Below are positions 1-12,219 of a stretch of DNA of 64,000 nt, piece by piece (the first letter of the stretch is position 1; each line of letters begins with the position of its first letter). The DNA lies in NCBI GenBank assembly GCA_032821775.1, contig JAVLRN010000009.1, positions 2,728,001 to 2,792,000 of the forward strand, written 5' to 3'. The stretch comes from Sanguinoderma infundibulare. Its lineage: Eukaryota; Basidiomycota; Agaricomycetes; Polyporales; Polyporaceae. The notes beneath the pieces were generated by a model. It ran no database searches, was not told where the DNA came from, and worked only from the letters and a program-made list of their open reading frames with translations. A program made the translations under genes and the position numbers.

Positions 1-974
1 TCGCGAAGATGTGGCTACAGAAGTGCAGGGACGACAGCGAGACGGCGAACTGGATCAAGAGCAACACGAAGGAGTGCAGCAAGTGCCAGAGCACGATCGA
101 GAAGAATGGCGGGTGCAACCACATGACATGCAAGAAGTGCAAGTACGAGTTCTGCTGGGTCTGCATGGGTGAGTGGCGACGCGTTCGGGGGGGAGTGGGA
201 ACGGAGTGATTCATTGATCCTGTTCACATCATATAGGTCCTTGGTCCGAGCACGGCACGTCGTGGTACTCTTGTAACCGGTACGACGAGAAGGCGAGCGT
301 GGACGCGCGTGACGCCCAGACGAAGAGCCGAGCTTCCCTGGAACGATACCTGCACGTAAGTGCTTTCGCTAGGATTCTTCCGTCTCCGGTCCAGAAATTA
401 ACCGAGAGAGCAGTACTACAACCGATGGGCGAATCACGAGCAGTCGGCGAAGCTGTCGATGGAGCTGTATGCCAAGACGGAGAAGAAGATGGAGGAGATG
501 CAGATTACGTCGGAGCTGACCTGGATCCAGGTCCAGTTCATGAAGAAGGCGGTCGACGTCGTGTTCAAGTGCCGGATGACCCTCAAGTGGACTTACGCGA
601 TGGCCTATTATCTCGCGTCGGGGAACGAGAAGGAACTGTTTGAGGACAATCAGCGGTACGCTTCAGTAAACATATTTGCTGGGCATGCGGTGATTTCTGA
701 CATGATCTGCAGCGACCTGGAGAGAGCAGTCGAGGAATTGTCTGAGCTCATTGAGGCTCCGATTGACCCGGAGTCGATCATGACCCTTCGGCAGAAGGTT
801 ACTGACAAGACGGTGAGACGCGCATTTCGTCTACATGGCGGTTCACGGGATAGTTAACATCTCTATTGTCAGGTCTATGTGCAGAAGCGGAACGAGATCA
901 TGCTCGAGGACACTGCCAAAGGCTACCTAGAAGGACGGTGGTCGTGGAACTCTACCGTAGACGGCTTCGACTGA
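1..974 (+). CDS. Ariadne-family RBR E3 ubiquitin ligase, 3' part
   Basis: The gene is cut by the window start. Five exons join in frame (3-168, 237-355, 414-655, 713-812, 873-974), giving 242 residues before TGA at 972. The first exon holds the RING2 (Rcat) domain: paired Cys motifs CSKC and CKKC, then NGGCNHMTC, whose Cys at 114-116 matches the catalytic thioester Cys of RBR ligases, then FCWVC. Next comes the Ariadne domain with its family hallmarks ([60 protein letters not shown]). In this family the Ariadne domain autoinhibits Rcat until a neddylated cullin-RING ligase binds, so a role in priming ubiquitin transfer in cytosol or nucleus is expected. Introns are 51-68 bp with standard GT-AG ends. 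Identification is firm; the RING1 and IBR domains lie outside the window. Confidence 0.93.
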
Positions 975-2403
975 ACTTCCTGCCCTCGCGTTACAATGCC
1001 GCCCCTCATCCCCAGAGACTCTGTTCCTTGCTCGCCCTATCCCATCCCTGCTCGGCTGACTTCTTACTGCGCTCTCTCACTCCCATCCATGTCCACGTCC
1101 ACGTCCACGCCCTGTCTATATCGTCATCGCCTCCCGACCTGTGTATAATGTACATCACCATCCCCGCACTTCCTTCTCGTTTTTATCGCCTCTTCTCTCG
1201 CACTGTATCACAACCGCACACCGCATCCCCACACACCTGCCCTGTTCTATCTGTGGGCTTCGCGCTAACGACACGTAATGTAATGCACTCTTTTCCAGGT
1301 TCATCGTCTCCGCTCGCTACAGCTCCGCCGTCGAGAATTGGAATACTGACCCCATCGCTCATCGGTAGCGAACTCGGTGGGCTCCTCGATCAGGTCGGTC
1401 GCAAATATTGTCGATGCAAGTCTGCGACGCACCTGCACACGACCTTGGAACTACGTTGTATACGTACGCGTGCTGTGCGGTGGCGCACTCGGCTGACAGC
1501 GAGTACCTAAGTTGACCGATCGTCTTGGCGATGCTCACCGAAATACATGTACTTGGCACGCAACCTCACGCAAACCGGCCGACAACCGACGCTACGCGGG
1601 TGGATGTCGCGTTCCTGGTTCTTGAACAGTGCAAGATTCAGAACCCGCTTGAGAGCCTGAGAGGACGATTTCCTTCGATCTTGCAAATCACGACGGGAAT
1701 AGTACCACTAGGCATCAGTGGTCGCAGACATGGTCCCCGAAAGCTATACGATCGGGCGGCGGTCACAAGGCACGCCGCCGCAGTACCTGAGGGCCAATCG
1801 GGGTTCAAACGTTCAAGAATACATATTGTGACTCGAAATTCGTGGCGACGAAAATTGGCAGTATATGTACAAGGTAAGAAACACGTTCCGCTGTTCTGTT
1901 GCTCTGGCCAGGCGGGACCGCACAGTGCACGGCGTCGCTCGTGTCAGGCAACCGATCGGGGGTTGGGTAGGTCTGTTGCTACCGACACGAGTTGACGCGG
2001 GAACGCGAACGGGGAAAAAGTCCGGACGGGGGGCAGATGATATTGTCGTGAGTCGTAACGGCAATCGCGAGAAGGGGGGGATGAGAAGAGGGAAGAGGGA
2101 GTAAGGAACGGGGAGAGACGAGACCAGCAACGCTATGCGGCTATATACGTAGCTGTAGCTTACATAGGATTCTCGGAATCACAGGCGGTTGGCGGTCTTC
2201 GAGCGGGAGAGAAGGGGTAGAGAGGACAGACGGAAGAGGAGGGGAAGAAAGATACAAGAAGCCTACTTGGATGACACAAGAACTGTCCGACCATTTCAGA
2301 GGATCACGGCCGAGGAGCTTGAGCTTGAGACCAGCTGGCGTACGAGCGTCCGTCATGTTGGCGTTGGGCAGGAGCGGACGGTCGGTCATGTCGCAAGGCA
2401 GCT
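975..2403. other. Intergenic, no gene recognised
   Basis: This is the stretch between the Ariadne gene and the stop codon of the next, minus-strand gene. Its open frames (for example 1525-1995 and 1865-2104 on plus) have no recognisable domain and no consistent splice structure. It presumably holds the 3' ends of two converging transcripts. Confidence 0.5.
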
Positions 2404-3520
2404 CTACGCCTTGTCCGCCTTCTCATCGATGGGGACGGGGACGGCCTCGGCGCCTTCGATGATGGTGTACTGGGGCGGCGGGACGAGCATCTCGGCCTCC
2501 GCCTCGTCGAAGACGACGTCGTACTCGTTCTCCTCCTCACGGGAGCCACGGAAGGCCCGGGCGGTGACAAGGACCATCACCCAGACCATGCGCAGCAGTA
2601 CGCCGATGCCGCATCCTATAAATAGCGAGCAAAACGTTTTGTCAGAACGAGCAAGGGACCCCGAAATCAAAGTGATTGGGGGTGGCAGATGGGCGCAAGG
2701 CGGAGACAGATGGGGATGGAGAGAGAACACGAAAGGAAATGGGACTCACCGAGGACGAAGGCGACGGCGCGGCCCTCCCAGGGCCCGAGCGCCATGAGGG
2801 CGTGGTGGACACGGCGGAGGAAGGAGCCGTGCATCCTGTGGCCACCGTGGTGGTGAACCCACATCGGGCGGCGACCTGGCCCGCCGTGGTGGCGATCGGG
2901 CCATCCGCCCTCACCCTCGGCGAAGGCGGGCCTGACAGGGGTGCCGACGAATGGCAGGATAGGGAGGTTAGGGTTCTGGTCGGTTTTGCCGTCCTTGATC
3001 GACACACCCTGCGAGACGGGCCCGCCGGCGTGGTGCATGTGGCGCATGTGCTCGGGGCGGCGGTGGTCTACGTGGATGGCCTCGACGCGGATGGGCTCGA
3101 GCCCGAGCCACTGGCGGAGGGCGTTAGAGGCATCGAGGGCCTTGGCGCGCACGGAGGCGCAGAAGTGGCGTCCATGGGATGGCTTGTCGCCCTCGGCGGG
3201 GGTAACGGGTTGGGCAAAGGCCGACGCGGCGAAGAGGGTGTCTACGGGAGGATGGGACAGGGAGCCGAGGCTGCTGTTGGGGTCTGCGGCGGCATGTCCA
3301 TACCGCACGGAGGAGACCTCGGTCACGACGACCCTGATAGGACTCCCGGACGCGGCTGAGGGTACAGTTTGGGATGCGAGAAGCGTGTATTGTTTGATGA
3401 GCAGATTGGACGGGGCGAGGGTGGTGCGCCGTGAGGGAGATGTTGCTTGAAGCGAGGATCGGAGGACTCACCGAGACTTGCGCCGAGGACGGCGAGCGCA
3501 GAAAGTGCGCCAAAACGCAT
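2404..3520 (-). CDS. Secreted/single-pass membrane protein with His-rich middle
   Basis: Three exons (3472-3520, 2750-3355, 2404-2615) join in frame into 288 residues. The start at 3520 gives an N-terminal signal peptide: MRFGALSALAVLGASLA, a charged residue then a hydrophobic core ending in an Ala-x-Ala-like site. The mature part has a histidine-rich middle with clusters such as HMRHMHHAGG, RHHGG and HHHGGHRMHG. Across the exon 2/3 junction lies one hydrophobic segment (AVAFVLGCGIGVLL, then MVWVMVLV), followed by RAFRGSREEE and an acidic cytoplasmic-type tail. This suggests a type I membrane protein with a lumenal or extracellular His-rich region. Introns carry GTGAGT donors. I do not recognise the family; metal binding is conceivable but unproven. 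Confidence 0.75.
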
Positions 3521-5361
3521 GTAGATGGGTTGGATGCTAAGAGTGGATCTGGAGGGAGAAAGAGTAGGATGAACGAGAGTCGTGCAGAAGACAGGAAGAC
3601 TATACCGCACTCGACTGCGGGATACAAAGCTGACGGTAAGAGGCGAAGCAAAGTGTTTACATAACATCCTCCATCCACCCCATTTCCACGTGGCCACCCC
3701 TCACTTGCCTCATTTGGACGAGTCGGCGCGCCGATGACTTCAACACCTTTCTTGCTCAGTCACGTCCATATAGATGACTCAGGCTTTCAATTGCAATCTT
3801 TCCGAGCTCTCTTGTCTTCAGGCTTGCACTGCTTGCGAGGTCGGATGTGCATCGGAGCTTCCGATGAGTCAAGGGTTCCAGCAAGTTCTCCTCAGCCTCT
3901 ATGTCTGCAATGCAACTGTTCGGGGTGTGGTGACCCAAGGCTATACGTTTTTGTGAGTAAGCTTACTATAGTGGCCTCTACGCAGGCTGTTGGCGGCGTC
4001 TGACACGCCTGACTAGTGGCACTGGCCTCTATCCGCGTTCGCGAACAATCAAGGCTTGCTTTCTGGTACGATCTGTCCTATCTTGACTACAATCCCGCTC
4101 TCTTCTTCTGTCACGGCCCTTGCACCTTCCCCTTTATCTGCATCCTTTCGATGACGGTCCCCTCCACGCTACTCAGCAACAGTCATCTTGGCATGTGGCC
4201 GAAGCGGAGTAGCAACTGGGTGGGAGATTAGTGTCAAGTCGGGGCAGCGCGAAAACAAACTTCGGCTGTGTCAAGGGACGACTATCGACGGTTGAATTGG
4301 ATGCCTTGTGGCTGAAGCGCTGAGTACCGTGAAGAGATGAGGAGTAAAGTATTGAAGAGTTCGACATACGCAGCGTGCATGGTCGTCATGCCTTATTCGG
4401 TCCCTGGCCATCGTATTTAGGATGTGCGTTCATGTCACCCGTCTTCAGTTTGTACGTTGACTTACTGAGCTTAACGTCTGTAGCCGAGAGACCAGTCACT
4501 GTAGTCGCTATACCGCAGGACACGTATACGCCATCACCCGCAATACCACCACCTGCAGTGGACTCACCGAGAATACGACTCAGGAGACCAGAGCCAGTTG
4601 GTGATCCCCGTGCTTTTGTTTGACTTACAACCTTTTCTCACCTTGATGTTTTTCGTCTAGTCTCCGTTACCGGGGAGACGCCCATCCCTCACGTTGTGGT
4701 TTATTACCGCGAGATGAAGATAGCATGGGACGAGAGGCAATCGCGCAGGTGAAGTGGCATGCCTTTTGAGCTGGAATCCCCGCTTCCAAACAGCTCGCTG
4801 ACTTGATGGATCTAGGAATTCATACGGTGGCTGTTCGTCTTCTTCGTTTGGACACCTCCAGGACCAGGCATCCCGTTCGACGTCGCGCAGTACGGCGCTG
4901 TCCTCTTCGCGACCTTCTGCCATGCAGGAAGGATGACTACGGACCGGTCATGCTCGGCAGCACCGAGGGCCGGAGGTAATCCACGATGTCACCCGCATTG
5001 AACCATATACAAAGTTTGATGTAAGATTCATGGTGGCTTTGTGCTCTCCTGGTGGCACTGATTGCTGAAGTGTGTCACACCTCGTCGTTGGTATATAATA
5101 ATGTATGTTGCATTATGTCCCGCAACCATGCATGGCTTCCGTTCCCTGACTTTAACGCCACGGTTGTAGAGTCCATAGTTCGATCAATCTCCTAGTTCGA
5201 GGACGTTGTCCGCGAGCACGTGGCTTGAACCCAATTCACCTGATTTCTCAGCCCTCTCGCTTCCGCCGACAGCTGCAGCAGAAGAAGCAGACTGCCGCCC
5301 TCGCCGTGCCTCCTTCCATTGCGCGGTCATCTTCATCTTCTTAATACGCCCACGGCTCCAG
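3521..5361. other. Intergenic, nothing recognised
   Basis: It lies between the divergent start of the minus-strand membrane protein and the next plus-strand gene, so it should contain both promoters. Short open frames (3734-4003, 4375-4623, 4657-4923) show no domain or exon structure. A TATA-like ATATAATAATG occurs near 5092. Confidence 0.45.
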
Positions 5362-5960
5362 ATGTCTCCAAAGTCCAGCCAGCTCGAGGAGCCTGCTACT
5401 CAGAGCAGGGAATCTTCCAAAATCTCGGAGCCGAGTTCTGATGACACCCAAGTACAAGAGGTGATTGCCAATACATCAGGAGTGCCCAGAGTGTTCAGTG
5501 AGTCGCCATGACTCATCTGTAATCTGGCGAATGTGGCTCATATATGTGTACAGGAAGCATTGAATGGCCCGTGCCACATATCATGGTATTCTTCCGCAAC
5601 GTCGAGGTCGCCTACGGCAGGGCGGGCATAGCCGAACTTGGATACTTGGTATGTCACGTCAGCCTCCGTTATCTTCATGTAAGCGATCCCAGCCTCTGTA
5701 CTTACCTGGCATAGGGATTCAAGAAGGAGCTCTTTGCGAACATGGTGTGGGACCACACGGGCCAGTACACCCAGCACAACCTCGACTACGCCTACGGGGA
5801 TTCGGCGTTTGCTAGGGGCGCGACCCTGCTGGGCGCGTTCTACGTGGTGCACGGGAAGGACGACGTGGGTCCGGTCGCGCTCGGACACATCGGGTGGGCG
5901 GGGATGGTCCAGAACCTGGTCAGCATCACGGACATCTTCTACGAGGAGGGCTGGAAGTGA
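5362..5960 (+). CDS. Small unrecognised protein, three exons
   Basis: Exons 5362-5497, 5554-5648 and 5715-5960 join in frame into 158 residues. The donors (GTGAGT, GTATGT) and acceptors (ACAG, ATAG) are standard and the introns are 56 and 66 bp. The N-terminus is Ser/Glu-rich and looks disordered. The rest looks folded, with stretches such as MVFFRNVEVAYGRAGIAELG, YTQHNLDYAYGDSAFARG and LVSITDIFYEEGWK at the very end. I do not recognise the family. The start is uncertain: the same frame is open back to an ATG at 5206, but 5362 is preferred because the sequence upstream is low in quality as protein. There are no signal peptide or membrane segments. Confidence 0.6.
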
Positions 5961-6557
5961 TGAGAGCGGATCCTGATGAGAAGGAGAGGATGAGGCTATT
6001 CGAAGGTACGCCACGTCGCCACTGAAGGAATCAAGTTGACTCAAAACTTGACAGTTGGCTAATAGGATGGACTCGCGTATCAGTACGAGCATAGAATTCC
6101 GGTCTCCCGGCCGTTGTGCACACGTGTACATAGCGCAGCTAAAGTAGGTGCCACCTGTGCTCTGAATCATGGCTGTTTACGCCTGACACGCGAGGATTGC
6201 GAGACGAGCGTGGCAGTGTTAGCGTCTGTTCTCATATGGCGTTTCATTAACCGCATGTGCGCGAGCGGTCTGTGCACTGGTGAACGTTAGTCATGTGCTC
6301 CCTCCTGACTCTAAACATGGTGAGTGTCCATGCTTAAAAAGGTGTCATCAGTCTATCAATCCAAAGGACTGGTCCGGAGGGTTTAGGGTGTTGGCACTGT
6401 GTGGTACTTGGCCGCTGGCGGAGTCTTTAAGAGGGTTCTGGGGGTGGTCTCGGGGCAAGTGCACCTCGCTATTGACAACTACACCTCACGGGGACACTGC
6501 ACTGTCCAAGTGCGCTCCATCCAACTTGCCCTCCAACCATTCCGTACTCGACTCACT
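5961..6557. other. Intergenic, 5' flank of F-box/WD40 copy 1
   Basis: No gene is recognised. The frame of the next gene is open upstream to an ATG at 6399, but that part is not conserved in the other copies of the family and is treated as leader. Confidence 0.4.
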
Positions 6558-8787
6558 ATGTTCCCCGCTCTCCCTTGGGAGGTCGTTGAAAGGGTCATTG
6601 GCCATTCATCCGACAATCCCCGGGCCCTATACAACTTTTCTATCACATGTCGTCAACTCCGACCTCGTAGTCTGGCTCTCCTCGTTGCCGACGTCAAGCT
6701 CACCAGCAGAGATGGTATCTTTAGTCTTTGCGACTTCCTCCGCGCCAAACCCCACCTTGCGCCGCTCGTTCGGTCGATAGCCATGCATCCGACCGACTTG
6801 GTACCTTCCCTGCCCCTCAGAATCCTCCCTAACATGACCCGAATCAAATTCATCTACGGGTTTCGAGTTGTTCTGCACCAATCTATCCTCACGCACTGTC
6901 GTCTATCGGGAAAGCACATTCGGACCCTCGGGTTCTCCCGCGTGAGTTTTGTGACAGACCTAGAGTTTGTCCGCCTCCTCGCGGCATTTCCAACCACCAA
7001 AGAACTCTCCTGCGAGCATGTCCTCATCAGGAAAAACACCAGCCCCAATCTGCTTATGACGGGACAACGTTCAGCCAGAGGACTACAGCTAAGGATGCTC
7101 GAAGTAAGGACCATCCGGCACCTCTCCAGGACAATCGCTGACCTGGGCCTCGTTTTAGATAGGCGACAGGGTGGACAAAGGCGCAGTCGCGTTTCTGTTA
7201 GAGTTGGGTAAATGCACGGTGGAGACTCTTTCCTTGGTTCTGCAAGCAGACGGTCAACGTGAGTCCGCAACTACCTTACATCAGGCCGTAGCGGCCTATT
7301 CAGAGTGTACTTATTCCCTTCACCCTGGGCAGAACAATGGCATTCACTTCCACAACCAAACGAATGGGCTCAACTCTGCTTCCTGACCCTGAAGCCAAGG
7401 TTCAACAGTGACGACATCACGAAGGCGGTCGAGTGGCTGAAGGTTGTCCATGCTCGAACCTTGAAGAAGGTTACGGTCTCCTTCTTGAATTTCCCATGGG
7501 TAACCTATCAGGAGTTCCTCAAGGAAGACGGGATCGCGTCCAGATGCTCCGAGCTGGAACAGGAACTGCTGCATCTCCCTCAACCCGCAATAACATTCGA
7601 GATCATCCCTACACCTCGCAGGAATGCTTTCTGGAGTGAAGCGCTCCAACAGCATTTCCCTGGTTTGCACAAACGAAATGCAATCACTCTCTCGTCGGAC
7701 AGAGTAGGTGGGTTGTAAATTCGCGATGACGATGGTGGCAATGCAGCTCATCGGTTGTGCAGGGAACGCAACTGGTCACAACCACGAAGTTTCCTCGCTC
7801 GTTGTTTCTCCGAACAGCAAGTGTATCGCAACCGGGTCTCCCGATTCTACCATCATTCTATGGAGCTCGGACGGGCAGGTCTCTCATGAATGGGTCGCTC
7901 ATCTCGGACCGCTCTCGTCGCTTGCGTTCTCCCCAGACAGTCGATGTCTCGCATCTGCTGCTACGTGGGACGACAGGAAGGTGGTGATTTGGGACGTCAG
8001 CCAGGGCGGGGGCGTCGAAGTTGCAACACTCGAGGGCTACTGGCCCTGTGCGTGGTCCCCAGACGGGACCGCGATCGCCTTCGCAGACACTTCGGATTCA
8101 GATTACGTGGCAGTGTGCCTGTGGGACGTCCGGACGTCCCAGCAGCTCCACCTCCTCACAGGTGCTCATCAGACAATAATCCGCTTCATCTGCTTCTCTC
8201 CGGATGGACGCTGGCTTGCCTCGTGCGGGTACTACGAAAAGTGCTGCGTTTGGGACGTTGCATCAGGCGCGCTGCACACCGTCCTTCGCGGGGCCCTCCA
8301 GGCTGTCGCTTTCCATCCTGACAGCACGCGCCTCGGCACCACGTCTAAAGGCAAAACTGCCCAAATCTGGAATGCGCATACAGGACAGCATCTCTTCACG
8401 TTGGAGGGCCACTCGGATAGGGTTGTAGACGTGGCGTTTTCACCGGACGGGACGCTGGTGGTATCCGCGTCGAGGGACAGGACGGTGAAGATCTGGGATT
8501 CGAACAGCGGTGCGATGCTCTTATCGCTCAGCGGGCATAGCGACGATGTTCGCGCTGCGTCCTTCTCTCCATGCGGGCGGTACATCGCGTCGGCGTCGGC
8601 TGACAAGACGGTCCGATTGTGGAAGACTCGAGACGGCTCGTGCGTGGCGACGTTCCGCGAACATGGATGCGGTGTTAGCAACGTAGCTTTCTCCCCGGAT
8701 GGGAGAACACTGTCGTCGGGGGCGGAAGATGGGAGTGTTTTCGTCCGTCGTCTTTGTGATGCCATTCCCGAGAAACTTTGCTTGTAG
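6558..8787 (+). CDS. F-box/WD40 fusion protein, copy 1 (intact)
   Basis: Four exons (6558-7103, 7159-7258, 7333-7707, 7763-8787) give 681 residues without a stop. The N-terminus is F-box-like (ALPWEVVERVIGH, then NFSITCRQLRPRSL), followed by about 300 residues of irregular repeat-like sequence as in F-box proteins of this clade. Exon 4 encodes about eight WD40 blades, for example LEGHSDRVVDVAFSPDG with VKIWDSNSG. The last blade (DGSVFVRRL) lacks the WD pair. The usual role of such an architecture is an SCF substrate receptor: the F-box binds Skp1 and the propeller selects targets. The 55-bp third intron (GTGGGT...GTGCAG) joins the halves in frame, and the same junction is seen in the other copies. 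The start follows the conserved MxPALPW. Confidence 0.82.
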
Positions 8788-9117
8788 GATATAACTATAG
8801 TGCAGCGGTGTCAATACATTACTGTACGAGAGCTTATGGTTTCTAATGACGTACTTAAACCCGTCACATTCTTTTGGCCTCACCGTGGCTAGTAAGAACT
8901 CGACTCCACGTAGAAAGCTGAGTGGGGCACAGTGCAGTGACTTCGAATGCAGCTGAAAGGTAAGGGTGAGGACGTAGGGCTTCAGCTATTCTACCTTTTA
9001 GAGTAGTGGTTCAATACGGCGGGCGCGCCCGAGCCAGGCGTACACCCGAAAGGACTAACGGTAAGACAACAGTATAAAAGCACGTCTGACATCGACTCGC
9101 CTCATGATTTATTACAC
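8788..9117. other. Spacer downstream of copy 1
   Basis: This is the 3' flank of F-box/WD40 copy 1 and no gene is seen in it. It separates that gene from degenerate module-B sequence on the minus strand. Confidence 0.35.
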
Positions 9118-10062
9118 TCACATCGTGATCCCACGGACTCCTCTTCGATACTTCCCGAGCCGAGATACACGATGAGCCCCGATGCATGTGCGACGCGGCG
9201 TGAACTTGGAGGTGAGTCCGTCGAGTTCGGCAGGCACGAACCGCACGTCGATGGTCATGATGTTCTCCATCCAGCCAGCGGTGTTGCCATCGACACCTCC
9301 ACCGTCACGGCCCCAGTCAGCCTTGCAGTTCTGGCAACCCGAACCACTCCAAAATCGCCCATGCCACCTCCACCTGTCGGTCATGGCGGTCGTCGATCAG
9401 GCAGCAAGTCAATGGCACGTTCCTTGGTGCGCACAGTGCACCCGCGAGTCAGTGAGAACCCCAACGAGTACAGCATCAACCCGTGCGACCCCTCAAAGAA
9501 CCGAATCGTCGAGCAGAAAACGGAACGACAACATCCAAACGTCCGATGGCGGCACGGGCATATGACTCGGTATGGACCCGAAGATACGTGGGGTTCGACA
9601 GCGGGTTCGACAGTGGCCGGTTAGCGTTTGCAACGAATTGCACCGTTTCCCGGACCTTCAAGTTCGCGTGTGCGAAAGACGATGGACGATGACACAATTG
9701 GCCTGTGGACATGCGTGTGGACAGGGATATTGATATGAAGGTCAAGTCTACTGACAGTGGCGACCCTCACCTCACCCACGATATCTTCCAGCCAAAGGTC
9801 CACCTTGTTGACGGGCGTGCGGGCCGACTGGCCGAGCGTCGTGATGTTCTCCAGGCGGCGGGCGTTGACGTCTGCGCCTGCGCTTCGAGGTCGGCGCCCT
9901 ACAGCTCCAGAACACCGAGTCGTGTTGAGACTGCCTTAGCCTACATAATTCCCCCTCTCGGTTGCATTGTGCACCACAGGAGTCGGCGGACAAACGTCCC
10001 GTGCCCAGGTGCACATGCATCAGCGACGTGAATTCTGGGCGAATCTCAACGTGCATATGCAC
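9118..10062 (-). pseudogene. Degenerate module-B copies (unrecognised family)
   Basis: Two partial stretches on the minus strand match exons of module B found at 39.4-41.1 kb and 62.5-64 kb. Near 9800-9930 the reverse strand reads LENITTLGQSARTP and VDLWLEDIVGE, against LENITTFGKFACTS and VDLWLEEIEDE in the better copies. Near 9480-9700 it reads VRETVQFVANANRPLSNPL, against VRDSARFVAHARNRLLSNPL. Around 9250-9380 the DNA again resembles the same core exon. Frames are broken (for instance a TAG inside the VLEL-GADLEA stretch), so this looks like decayed duplicates. The function of the family is unknown to me. Confidence 0.5.
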
Positions 10063-10367
10063 ACACCTTCAATTTCAAGTCCAACTTCACCCGATCCCTG
10101 GGCTAATTCCCCCTCGACGTCCGGCTAGAGCCAATCGACAGGCTTGGCGAGAATGTAGCAACACGACCCCACCGTGCCAGTTAGTCATCGAAGTGAGCCT
10201 GGCCGGTCAGGAAGACTGATATAGTTGCCTCGTCCGATCGCCTGCCTCGCGGGAGTCAGGTCATCACCCGCGAGCGGGGCCCTCGTCCTGCTGAGCTTAT
10301 CTTGAAAAAATTCCACTCAGGCAGGCATTCGGAGGCAGAGAACGGACGCACAGACTTGGACACGCAC

Positions 10368-10690
10368 CAGGCCCACTTCAAGTACTCGCGCTAGCCGCGC
10401 ACAGTGCTCCCATTTGGAATCCATCGCGCGCCGCATTCGCGGGACCAGTTCGTCGTTGAGTTCCATGGTCTCCAAGCCTAAGTAGCACGCAATCAGGTTT
10501 GTTGGACATCCTGGCGATTCGAGAGAAACGACCGTCGCGATACTCACCGAGATGGACTAGTAAGCGTTTGGGGTCGCGCGCATTCGTGCAGGACTCAAGT
10601 GCGGTTGGGAGGACGTCGCGCGCAGCGTAGATGGGGGCATAGAGGTAGCGCGTCGACGGGGAGAGCACGACGGTGCTGTATCCGCGGTCT
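10368..10690 (-). other. Module X copy, two open exons (unrecognised)
   Basis: On the minus strand, an open stretch around 10548-10690 (STRYLYAPIYAARDVLPTAL, then ESCTNARDPKRLLVHLG) ends at a GTGAGT donor. A second exon at 10368-10510 (CPTNLIACYLGLETMELNDE, then MDSKWEHCARLARVLEVG) follows a CCAG acceptor. Joined, they make one open frame. Related DNA recurs at 37.3-38.3 kb and 45.2-46.0 kb, where frames are harder to follow. The gene boundaries and the function are unknown; the call rests on the splice signals and on the recurrence. Confidence 0.4.
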
Positions 10691-12219
10691 GGACTGGTGG
10701 GGCACTTCGGGCACGTGACAGCACGCGATCTCGCGTCCGATTGGTCGAGTTTCCCAGGTTCCTCCTTATCTTCGTCCTCTTCGTCCTCTTATCCTGTACT
10801 ATCACGAGTATGGGTGTCCCAAATACGGTTTCTACCTCAATTTAAAGAAGTACGTATTTGCTGTCAGCTAAGCGTCCCATCATAACTGATGGACAATTAG
10901 AGTCGACGCAGCGGTCGTCGTTTAACAATCGCGACGACGCCAACCCCCCGAAATGCTGTGCGCGATCCTCTTCCATGTCTGACAAGAAGACGAATTCACG
11001 TTCCAACATCTCGGAATCAAATACACGTTTCCTCTCCACGACCCTTCTTACCCTTTCTCCAACAAAAGTCTATACTTGTCAGGCAGCCGTCTCGCGGCGG
11101 GTGAGTACGGCTATGGGTCAAGAAAGACGAGCGGCGCGGAGCTGTCCAGGGTCATCGACTCCCGGTTCATAGCTACGCTGGGACCTGCTTCCCGTTCTTC
11201 CATGTGCGGCACCGGAAAGGCATACATGTACAGGTGTCATCGTTCAGGCGGAGCAAACGGTCGCCTCGTGGGCGGATGCTTCTGGAGCTTTTTGGCCCAA
11301 CGTACGTCGTGTTTCTCTCAGGTTCATGGTGCATCTCGGTGAGCCCTCGCTCACACGGCATCCGACATGACCAGGAGGCGGCGCAGTTCGCTGGTATGCC
11401 CATTCTTTTCCCTGCAGACAGTCCTAGCCTCCGTATGTTGTTATCACAAATGCGCAAATATCGGACGGTCTGCCGCCATCCGCGCTGGGCCGAGTCTTAC
11501 ATCCGCAACAGTCGCCCCGTACAATCACCCATGATGCGACCTCCCTGGTTCGCGATTTTCATCGTCTGCCTCTCTGCCGTATCATATCCCATCGATCGCT
11601 ACACACGAACCACCACGCGCGTTCGGAACCAGAAGGGACACTGCCCGCCGACAGAACCCTACTACAGGTACGTGCATGGAAATATTCATGCTACTATCCA
11701 TACTCATACCGTGGACTTGTACCGATGCAGGCGATCGTTCCCGCTTTGTACAGGCTCGTTGGCTGTGTCATGTGGAAGTGGACTCAGTTTCCGCGTAGTG
11801 ATAAGTCGAGGAGCTTCAGCTTCCTGGGCGCTGCTGGTCCGGAACCTGTACATGGTAACCTGATCTACCCCGGACTTGAAAATAACGGGCGTGACGGTGT
11901 ATAGCTCGGCCCTTGTGTCTTTCCACAGTTGGCGGCAGAATGAACTCTCCACGTTGTTTCGACACAGCTGAAGTAGAAATGCGGTTGGTCAGGAGTATGA
12001 ATTCATGTCGCGAGACTGGCTTGAGGGTTCAGGGTATTTTTGAGTTCAGTCTAGTGTGGACTCGGGCGTCCGAAGCGTTTAGACGTCTGGCAGATACCAC
12101 GCCTTCGGGCCCTCGGGGCTACTGCGGCTCAAAGACTATACTTATCTCACCGACCACACCGCGTCGGCCGCGTGTACTCCTCCTGCCTTTCCCTCCTCCC
12201 ATTCCGCACACGATTTGCC
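10691..12219. other. Duplicated 5' flank of F-box/WD40 copy 2
   Basis: No complete gene is recognised. From about 11630 the sequence (including CCGACAGAACCCTACTACA) matches the flanks just upstream of the copies at 28.4 and 42.8 kb and, inverted, at 62.3 kb. This shows that the duplicated unit extends well beyond the coding region. Short open frames here have no recognisable domain. Confidence 0.45.
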
